A stretch of 64,000 bases of DNA, from NCBI RefSeq assembly GCF_026151205.1, contig NC_087078.1, positions 19,947,606 through 20,011,605 on the forward strand, given 5' to 3'. The notes beneath the pieces were generated by a model. It was not told where the DNA came from and made no database searches. It worked only from the letters and a program-made list of their open reading frames with translations. A program made the translations under genes and the position numbers. The DNA is from Bolinopsis microptera. Taxonomy: Eukaryota; Ctenophora; Tentaculata; Lobata; Bolinopsidae. Shown here piece after piece: positions 54,887 to 64,000 of this stretch; position 1 is the stretch's first letter, and each line of letters starts with the position of its first letter.

Positions 54887-57135
54887 GGGAACTCCAGATG
54901 AAACAGTGAGCTCCAGATGAGACGGTGAGCTCCAGATGAGACAGTGAGCTCCAGATGAGACAGTGAGCTCCAGATGAGACAGTGAGCTCCAGATGAGACA
55001 GTGAGCTCCAGATGAGACAGTGAGCTCCAGATGAGACAGTGAGCTCCAGATGAGACAGTGAGCTCCAGATGAGACAGTGAGCTCCAGATGAGACAGTGAG
55101 CTCCAGATGAGACAGCGAGCTCCAGATGAGACAGTGAGCTCCAGATGAGACGGTGAGCTCCAGATGAGACAGTGGGCTCCAGATGAGACAGTGAGCTCCA
55201 GATGAGACAGTGAGCTCCAGATGAGACAGTGAGCTACAGATGAGACAGTGAGCTCCAGATGAGACAGTGAGCTCCAGATGAGACAGTGAGCTCCAGATGA
55301 GACAGTGAGCTCCAGATGAGACAGTGAGCTCCAGATGAGACAGTGAGCTCCAGATGAGACAGTGAGCTCCAGATGAGACAGTGAGCTCCAGATGAGACAG
55401 TGAGCTACAGATGAGACAGTGAGCTCCAGATGAGACAGTGAGCTCCAGATGAGACAGTGAGCTCCAGATGAGACAGTGAGCTCCAGATGAGACAGTGAGC
55501 TCCAGATGAAACAGTGAGCTCCAGATGAGACGGTGAGCTCCAGATGAGACGGTGAGCTCCAGATGAGACAGTGAGCTCCAGATGAGACAGTGAGCTACAG
55601 ATGAGACAGTGAGCTCCAGATGAGACAGTGAGCTCCAGATGAGACAGTGAGCTCCAGATGAGACAGTGAGCTCCAGATGAGACAGTGAGCTCCAGATGAG
55701 ACAGTGAGCTCCAGATGAGACAGTGAGCTCCAGATGAGACAGTGAGCTCCAGATGAGACAGTGAGCTCCAGATGAGACGGTGAGTTACAGATGAGACAGT
55801 GAGCTCCAGATGAGACGGTGAGCTCCAGATGAGACAGTGAGCTCCAGATGAGACAGTGAGCTCCAGATGAGACAGTGAGTTCCAGATGAGACAGTGAGCT
55901 CCAGATGAGACAGTGAGCTCCAGATGAGACAGTGAGCTCCAGATGAGACAGTGAGCTCCAGATGAGACAGTGAGCTCCAGATGAGACAGTGAGTTCCAGA
56001 TGAGACAGTGAGCTCCAGATGAGACAGTGAGCTCCAGATGAGACGGTGAGCTCCAGATGAGACGGTGAGCTCTAGATGAGACAGTGAGCTCCAGATGAGA
56101 CGGTGAGCTCCAGATGAGACGGTGAGCTCCAGATGAGACAGTGAGCTCCAGATGAGACAGCGAGCTCCAGATGAGACAGTGATCTCCAGATGAGACGGTG
56201 ATCTCCAGATGAGACAGTGAGCTCCAGATGAGACAGTGAGCTACAGATGAGACAGCGAGCTCCAGATGAGACAGTGAGCTCCAGATGAGACAGTGAGCTC
56301 CAGAGGAGACAGTGAGCTCCAGATGAAACAGTGAGCTCCAGATGAGACAGTGATCTCCAGATGAGACAGTGATCTCCAGATGAGACAGTGAGCTCCAGAT
56401 GAGACAGTGAGCTACAGATGAGACAGTGAGCTCCAGATGAGACAGTGAGCTACAGATGAGACAGTGAGCTCCAGATGAGACAGTGAGCTCCAGATGAGAC
56501 AGTGAGCTCCAGATGAGACAGTGAGCTCCAGATGAGACAGTGATCTCCAGATGAGACAGTGAGCTCCAGATGAGACAGTGAGCTCCAGATGAGACAGTGA
56601 GCTCCAGATGAGACAGTGAGCTCCAGATGAGACAGTGAGCTCCAGATGAGACGGTGATCTCCAGATGAGACGGTGATCTCCAGATGAGACAGTGAGCTCC
56701 AGATGAGACGGTGAGTTACAGATGAGACAGTGAGCTCCAGATGAGACAGTGAGCTCCAGATGAGACAGTGAGCTCCAGATGAGACAGTGAGCTCCAGATG
56801 AGACAGTGAGCTACAGATGAGACAGTGATCTCCAGATGAGACAGTGAGCTCCAGATGAGACAGTGAGCTCCAGATGAGACAGTGAGCTCCAGATGAGACA
56901 GTGAGCTCCAGATGAGACAGTGAGCTCCAGATGAGACAGCGAGCTCCAGATGAGACAGTGAGCTCCAGATGAGACAGTGAGCTCCAGATGAAACAGTGAG
57001 CTCCAGATGAGACAGTGAGCTCCAGATGAGACAGTGAGCTCCAGATGAGACAGTGAGCTCCAGATGAGACAGTGAGCTTCAGATGAGACAGTGAGCTCCA
57101 GATGAGACAGTGAGCTCCAGATGAGACAGTGATCT
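54887..57135. repeat. 19-bp minisatellite, ~118 copies
   Basis: Unit GAGCTCCAGATGAGACAGT, 2.25 kb long, with point variants (GATCTCC, GAGCTAC, GACGGTGAG). Every unit contains (A/G)GTGAGC, a donor-like word, but no exon edge adjoins it. The minus-strand 248-codon frame is a repeat artefact (57 = 3 x 19). Confidence 0.97.
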
Positions 57136-57243
57136 CAATTTTGAAAAGTAAAAAGATTGTATCACGCTGCCTAACCAACCTCCAGAGTCGGATCATAGTG
57201 GCCCCGGTATTGAACTTGCAGTCTCAGATTTACTGACCTTTAG

Positions 57244-57279
57244 CCTCGGATGCCAGACATGGCTGACAGTCTTGTTGAG
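57244..57279 (+). CDS. Possible 12-codon VPS37 exon
   Basis: Between CCTTTAG and GTAACA, phase 0 on both sides as required by exon 51647-51784. Encodes P-R-M-P-D-M-A-D-S-L-V-E; the M-A-D-S-L-V-E part fits the (I/M)-A-E-x-F-L-(E/D) position that follows in VPS37 proteins. The five preceding residues are extra, so a different acceptor is possible. Confidence 0.4.
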
Positions 57280-59312
57280 GTAACACTTTTTAAGACTTCT
57301 TTCTTATTAACCCGGCAGATGGCGGCATCTAGTAACAGGTTGCAAGGCATGCTGGCAAGTGTCAGGAAAAATACAACAGCTTCGAAATCATTGTTACTCA
57401 TTTTTTGATTTCAGTTGTCTTTCGCCGCATTTTAATTTAGCTGTCTAGGAAGAAAGTCAGCCTCCTTCTTACAAACGATCAAACAAATTTGTGTAAACTT
57501 AGTCGTTTCCTTCGGCATGTAAGGTGGTTTTCATTTTTAATAATATTATAGGATTAATGCAAGTCCTTTGAGCATTTGTCGTTCAGAGTAACCAAACGTC
57601 CTCCATTCTCATTGAAGTTAACATAATATAGAGCCGAAATGCCTTCTTTTTGCCAAACAAAGGTGCCCATCGTTTTGATTATGAAAGTTTGGTCAATGTA
57701 TTATCGTTAATTTTGTATAGATTTTATTTTTAGAGGTCCGAACATGTCCGAACATGTCCGACGTTAATATCTGGTTGATAACATTTTCCAATACAGTGTT
57801 TTAGATAGCGAGAAAATGATTTGACAGTAAATTGCTAATACTACTACTTATATGTAATATTATTACTGATAATTTAAACATTATGTCATTTCGATCTAAT
57901 TAGCTGAGACCCCTGGTCAGCTATATTTCGGTCTAAACCGTGCAAGCCAGGTATCACTGATATTCTAAAATAGCGGTCTTATCGTAAATCTAATTTTACC
58001 GTGACAGGAGCTTGAGAAGTGATATCATTGTCTTGAAGAGGGCTGAGGGAGACTCAAAAGCGGTTTTCAGCCGTGGCTTGATTACTAATAATTTGACACC
58101 GCTCTCTATAACCAGGCCTACTTTTAGACCTTGGTCGCGTAATCGAATCTATTGAATGGGTCTAATGATTTATCAGGGATGTCATATCCACGATTCTCCT
58201 GTGTAATTAGTGTTGCAAGCGATCCCATTGTTGAACAAGTTCGTGGTCTGAAATAGCGGTAAATATGGCTGAAACTATACAAATTTACTCCATTTCAGTG
58301 GCTTGCTACCTCAAAGTGGATTATATTTGGCACCATATCAGACTTAAATCATGCTCTATTTTATTGAACATTGTTTAAACTACTGAACACAATACCCACA
58401 CACACTGGTTACACCTGTTATTGAAAGAAACAAACTTCCATCCTTCTTTTTATATAGTGTACAGGGCCCTTTAACATCGGCGACTGCTTTGCGAGTCATC
58501 GGCACCTGTTTACCATGAATGGTACTGGTAATAAGTTTAATAGTTTACTTTACACCTTTTTCCTATATGAAGTATATGTTGTGCGCTACCGCGATACGTT
58601 ATTGTATAAAAGCACAGGCGTCACTAACAGGATAAGTGGTAAGATAAGAGTGTGTTTGCGGGCCTATAAATATTCTATAGGCCCGCAAACACACCTCCAT
58701 CTATAGTATAGATGGACATTGGACCTTTTTAAAGGAATGTAATAGGAGCCGGCTTCATGGGATATATTGACAGTCTTTGGAGTTTATTTAATGGTCTTTT
58801 GCTAAACGGTTGTGTCTGTAAATAACTTTTACTTTGTAGTTTTGTGACTCCCGTGCCGTGCGATCGTTAAACTTTATATGCTTTTTTATTTGAAGAGACC
58901 TAGCTGGTCCACGAGAGGATAGCATGAAGATGCTCTGCCTGCTTCTAGGGTATGGCAACCCTGAAAAAAACTTTATATTTAACGACTAACAGGTACATAG
59001 CAATTTGTGGAGCTGTGTTTTGTACATCTCGAAAACTTAGTTATATTACTTCCATCTTATTTTGCAAGTATGATGAGACGTGATTAAGTGAACTAAGAAT
59101 ACGTTATGGGTTACTTTATTGGGAATCATACCTGTGTAACACAGAACCAACCAGCTTGTCTCTTCAGAATTGTCAATGTAAGTGATTTTGATAGGCTTTT
59201 AAGGATTTTAATTAAATTAATCAATCTTAAATCATAACTAGTTGACAGCATACTTTTGAGCTATTTCAAGAAACCTATGTGTAGTTCCAATCGTTTCCCT
59301 TATTTTCACTAG
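57280..59312. other. Spacer before the second GPCR, with hairpins
   Basis: AT-rich. A perfect 19-bp stem hairpin (58650-58668 with 58676-58694) is followed by a smaller palindrome at about 58706-58724. A missing first coding exon of the GPCR should be here, but no candidate is compelling. Confidence 0.4.
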
Positions 59313-60345
59313 ATGTATATCATCAAAACTGATTCAAAGATTAGCACTAACATCTTTGATAAGCGTTCATATTATCACCCAAATCACCCAGGGATCCATA
59401 CTGGTGGTTATAGGTGTCCTGGGCATCCTCTTCAGCAGTGCCGTCACCTACTTCCTTCTCCTGCGGCGAATAAAACTGGCAAACTGCCAAAACCTCCTCA
59501 TCATCAACGTGGCTATCAGCGACATCCTAGTCTCAACCATAGGGTTATTCAGAGGACTGGGAATAATAAACAGCAAGTTTATAGGAGCACCGGATAACAG
59601 GACCAACCCGTTCTGTGTAGTCTACACAATCTCACTCAACACTTTCGTTAACTCGGGTATGTTAGCCCTCCTCCCTCTCACTATTGACAGAGCTATCGCT
59701 ATCATGTTACCCCTCCGACACAGGTACATTATAACCAAGAGAGCATGTCTGTACATGTTTGCAGCCAACTGGACTCCTCTTCTTGGTCTCCTGATCTATG
59801 ATACAGTGGCGTACATCACAGGAGCCACCACCATCTTGTACTACGAGAAATACCACAGATGTGTGATATCAGGACGTGATTCGTACATTGAGCAAGTATG
59901 TTTCCTCGCCGTTCCATTTCTCCTGGTCGTCCTGATGTACGGGATGATGCTGTTCATCATCATCAGAAAGAGAAGGAGATGTGGATGGTTCCTGATGACA
60001 TCCACTGGGATCATAGTCACCAGTCTTCTCTCCTACTCTCCCACAGTGATAGCTAACACATGGAATGTTCCACTTACCTACGAGGTTTCACAGATACTTA
60101 CTGTCACGGTTTACTACACAAACGGTATCATTAATCCTCTGGTATACGTTATAGCTCATCCTATTACCCAGAGATATGCTAGGAATTTCTGCGGGGGGAA
60201 ACTGGGGAGAAGGACAGATTCAGCGGTCCAGTCCTCTGTTATTAGGAGCGGACTTGAGTTTAGTAAAGAAAGGTGCAACCTTGGTGTTTTGGTGCCGTCA
60301 GTAACTGTGGATACTGTTTATTTGTCCAAGATAAAGTCGATTTAG
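59313..60345 (+). CDS. Class A (rhodopsin-like) GPCR, 5' exon unresolved
   Basis: The frame is open from the acceptor CACTAG (59307-59312) to TAG at 60343-60345. There is no in-frame ATG before TM1, so an upstream exon must supply the start. Numbering from TTG 59356: TM1 about 13-37, TM2 about 46-66 with N-V-A-I-S-D (D56), C87 at the top of TM3 and C169 in the second loop as disulfide partners, D-R-A at 111-113 (variant D-R-Y) then I-M-L-P-L-R-H-R-Y, S-Y-S-P in TM6 where C-W-x-P is usual, and N-P-L-V-Y at 260-264. The C-tail is short. This receptor keeps more canonical motifs than the one at 31577-32818, and the two are not close paralogues by eye. Ligand unknown. Confidence 0.82.
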
Positions 60346-60597
60346 AATTGGGTTAAAATCCCCGTATTGCTTAATATAATAAGTTAGGGCATTATGAGCA
60401 TTTTCTGAGAACTAATTTGCCACAAGCATTTTGTGCAGGAATGTGTTGTCCATAGTACCAAGAACCAACCTAAAGAGCTGTACAAATAAATGTGATGGGC
60501 GCAATTACTACTACTATGTTGCTCCAACAATTAGCTAAAGCATATTTTCCACTCTCCCAAGAAAAAAACATTTAAAATTTTCTTCCGCTATTATATT

Positions 60598-60869
60598 AGG
60601 AAGGCACTCAGGAGCTACTTTGACGTCATAAATTGTCCTTTTCGTCTCTATTATTTTGACTACAACTCTAAGAATAAGTACATATTTAAGGGCATAATAT
60701 TGTTGTTTTATAAGATGTATATAAATGTACTTGTTGCGGCTAATACTATATTGGACTTATCCAGAAGCCTTTTATATCTTTCAAACAAAAATTAGAAAAA
60801 TTGACCAAAAATACCATCGATTTCCTAATCTATAATTATCTCCCTCATTCAGCTCCTGAGTGCCTTCCT
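60598..60869. mobile_element. 272-bp TIR element with TA target site
   Basis: AGGAAGGCACTCAGGAGCT at 60598-60616 and its reverse complement at 60851-60869, both bordered by TA, as in Tc1/mariner-type MITEs. A noisy partial second copy lies at about 61690-61990. Confidence 0.8.
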
Positions 60870-61145
60870 ACCGGGAAAAACGAATTTTTAAAGTGTGTTT
60901 TTTAAAAACAAATATGCTCAAGCTAGTTGTGCCCATCAGATCAACTTTTACAACTGTTTGAGGGCTTCGGCAATAAAGCCGTAGTACATACATATTGCAT
61001 TACTTTAAAACCGACTTTACACTGAAACCGTCACAGACGCGCGCGCGCGTTTTTCGCGCGAAGAATCATTTAATCTTCGCTATGCGTGTTACGTTAAAAG
61101 AAGTAATCCTGCTATAATCTGCCATTTATGGCGCATTTGTGGTAT

Positions 61146-61686
<541 letters not shown>

Positions 61687-62115
61687 AGTCACAATTGTCC
61701 TTTTCGTCCTCTATTAATTTTGACCCAACTCGAAGAATAAGCATTTAAGGGGCAAAATATTTGTTTGTTTTAAAAGAATGTATATAATATGTACTTGCCT
61801 GCCCCCTGACTATGTTGGCATGTTGCGGCTAATACAATATTGGCTTATCCACCAGAAAGCCCTTTTTTTTTATATATTTCAATCAAAACAAAAATTAGGG
61901 AGAAAAAAAAATTGACCAATAATATCCATCGATTTCCTTCCAATCACTTATAATTATCTCCCTCATTCACTTCCCTGAGTTTTGCCTTCCCTAACGGGAA
62001 AAACGAATTTTTACAGTGTGTCTTTGAAAACAAATATGCTCAAGCTAAGTTGTGCCCATCAGATCCCTTTTAAAATACAAAACTGTCTTTTGAGGGACCT
62101 TCGGCGCAATAAAAA
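61687..62115 (+). repeat. Indel-rich direct duplicate of 60635-60980
   Basis: Shares CAAATATGCTCAAGCTA, GTTGTGCCCATCAGATC and much else with the left flank of the GA tract, but is peppered with one- to few-base insertions, many in homopolymers. Confidence 0.85.
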
Positions 62116-64000
62116 AAAAAAAATGCAACAGGGCTCACGTCAAACCTGTTTTTTATTATTGTTTGAAATATGTTTCATATTAATTATATTTAACTGGTTT
62201 AAAATATTTAACTATTTCGATTAACTATTTCCTAGAATAATATTGAAATATACCAACTCTGTAACATTTATAAATATTTCAACAGAATCAATTCCTAAAT
62301 CCTTATTAGCACAATGTCGATTGGCGATGCATCCTTTCTTATTCAAAATTCAAGATCTCAATTTAGACAATTCGGAGAAAAGAAACCCGGAAAAAAAAAA
62401 TCTTAATGATCATCTTATTCCGTAATGTGTCTTATGAATGCATTTCTTCTCTTCTTAAAATCATTCTTCGAACAAGAACCTAAGTTTCTGGAGAAGCAAC
62501 ATTATGTGATGACGAAAATTCCCAGAACTAATAATCTTGAAAAATCAAAACCTTTGTCCTAAAATTTCTAGGGGCACACAATGAAACAGGTACCTAAGAA
62601 TGGAATTTATCGAGGACAAATTTAAATCGCTGTAGACTGCTTATTTGAACTTAAATTCAATTAAACAATAGAAAAATTTAACCCACACACGAAGAAATGT
62701 CAACAAATAACAATTGTTTTAATTAAAGGAAAACACAGCCCGACTCGTTTCGTCTAATTATAAGTATAAAGAAAATAATGCCAACAATCAAACTGAAACT
62801 AAATTTGAAAAAGCATTTTAAAAATAAATTGATTATTCCAAACTTCTCAAATTGTTGAACAAAACCTTATACCCGGTGGTTGGAAATAAGATAAGATCAA
62901 CTTTTAGACGTCTGATTGTGTGCATGTCTAGACGGAACACAATGAAACAATCACCTCAGTATAGTTTTCTCTCGGAAGATTAAAATAAAATCGGTAGTCC
63001 TGCTAAATTAAAGTTAATCAAACACACACAGACAATGTAATAAATTAAAATAACACCCGACAAAAGTAAACCAAAAGAGCAATTATTTTTATAGCAAGAG
63101 AAACATTGGCTGACTCATCGTAACAAACAATCAGTCTAAAGGATGTATGAAAAACAATCACTAAAACGAAATCTAAAAAGCATCGTTAGGAAAATTCAAC
63201 AGGAAAATGAATACCGTCCTGGTCCTTCAAACCTTTTCCACAACCCCACAACACATCCAACACCATATCGCATTATCATTTATCAATCAACACAAAACCT
63301 TTATATTTTCAGACATCAGGCTATAGCGAGAAAAAAATTTCCTGAACGGTGACATAGCGAAAGACGAATTTCAACCTCCCCAAAACACATAACATTCCGA
63401 AAAAAAACGGTAAGGCTGATACTTAAACGGAAAAAACTTTTGGCAACTAATAAAATTCATGGTTCGATAGTATTTAAATTACTCGGAAAAATGCGACTGC
63501 ACGCACACACGTGTGATTCAAGTCTATAAATTTCAAAATACTATCGACGAAAACCCACATAAAGCACGATTATTTCTGGATAATTCTCTGGATTCCTAAC
63601 AATCGTCATGATGCGAATAATTTGATGATATTTTTTTTTCCCGCAGACTGTGTCATAGTGCCGCAAAAGGCAGAAAGCAAAAAGAGGGGGGGGGGGGGGG
63701 GGGGGGGGGATGAAAAGGAACGGAGGGAATCTAGCAAATTGAAAACGTGAGGCCCGTTTTTCCAACGAAAAAAGATGATCCTTAAGTACTGATGAATGCA
63801 TGATTTGGAAACGATTCCAATTTATTTATTTGCAACGAGATTAAACTGGCTCGGAATATTTGAGTGCGATTGCCAAATATAGTGGCATAATGGCAACACC
63901 AACTAGAAATACACGCAAAGAATTCAGATACTGTTTCAATTATATATGAAGTGAATAAAATGTTTCGGGAAGAAGGTGAGACTTTCCAAATCAAGCTCAA
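62116..64000. other. AT-rich end of window, nothing recognised
   Basis: Contains A homopolymers and a run of 24 G at 63686-63709. The short open frames have no recognisable features. Confidence 0.45.

Noticed and set aside
57316-57408. Extra VPS37 exon starting M-A-A-S-S-N-R after GGCAG
   Set aside because: It would leave a 36-bp intron and does not resemble the VPS37 C terminus.
58923-58950. First exon of the second GPCR (M-K-M-L-C-L-L-L before GTATGG)
   Set aside because: The donor is plausible, but nothing links it to the acceptor at 59312; too short to judge.

Overview
This is animal nuclear DNA. It is AT-rich and intron-rich, with GT-AG introns and intronless receptor genes lying between or inside the introns of housekeeping genes. 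It carries many tandem repeats and small inverted-repeat transposons. The gene set (ESCRT-I VPS37, VAC14, a HyNaC-like DEG/ENaC channel, orphan class A GPCRs, secreted pentraxin/LamG-like proteins) fits an early-branching metazoan. A cnidarian, perhaps a medusozoan, is my best guess, but it is an inference. One 100-base N gap lies at 16401-16500.

Layout. 1-1128 (+): 3' part of a secreted LamG/pentraxin-like gene. 1.1-5.6 kb: intergenic DNA with nested MITE-like elements and poly-G tracts. 5632-7684 (+): a paralogous LamG plus coiled-coil gene. 7.7-13.7 kb: more MITEs and a 2.4-kb foldback element that contains a 57-bp minisatellite and an inserted near-perfect palindrome. 13741-16168 (-): five exons of a tandem glutaredoxin-like protein. 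17173-22913 (+): the last eight exons of VAC14. 24088 to at least 51784 (+): a VPS37-type ESCRT-I subunit spread over about 28 kb. An orphan GPCR (31577-32818, -) and a DEG/ENaC channel (48484-50067, +) are nested in its introns. About 59.3-60.3 kb (+): a second class A GPCR. 60.6-64 kb: a MITE, a long GA tract and a noisy duplicate of the flank, probably a weakly assembled end.

The gene models come from hand-tracing exons. Reading phases agree across every junction used, and the resulting proteins align with known VAC14, VPS37 and glutaredoxin families. VAC14 (PI(3,5)P2 synthesis scaffold) and VPS37 (ESCRT-I) are neighbours on the same strand and both act in endosome and lysosome biology, but they look like separate genes.

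The most striking pattern is that at least six minisatellites are anchored exactly on gene edges. The repeated unit contains the last (or first) coding bases of an exon plus the splice site. Four arrays repeat 5' splice donors: one in the glutaredoxin gene, two in VAC14 and one in VPS37. One repeats a 3' splice acceptor (glutaredoxin). One repeats the stop-codon end of the channel gene. A seventh array, truncated by the N gap, also repeats a consensus donor. In each case the authentic exon sits at the outer edge of the array and the extra copies extend into the intron or 3' flank. Other large arrays (17, 19, 25, 31 and 45 bp units) show no such anchoring.
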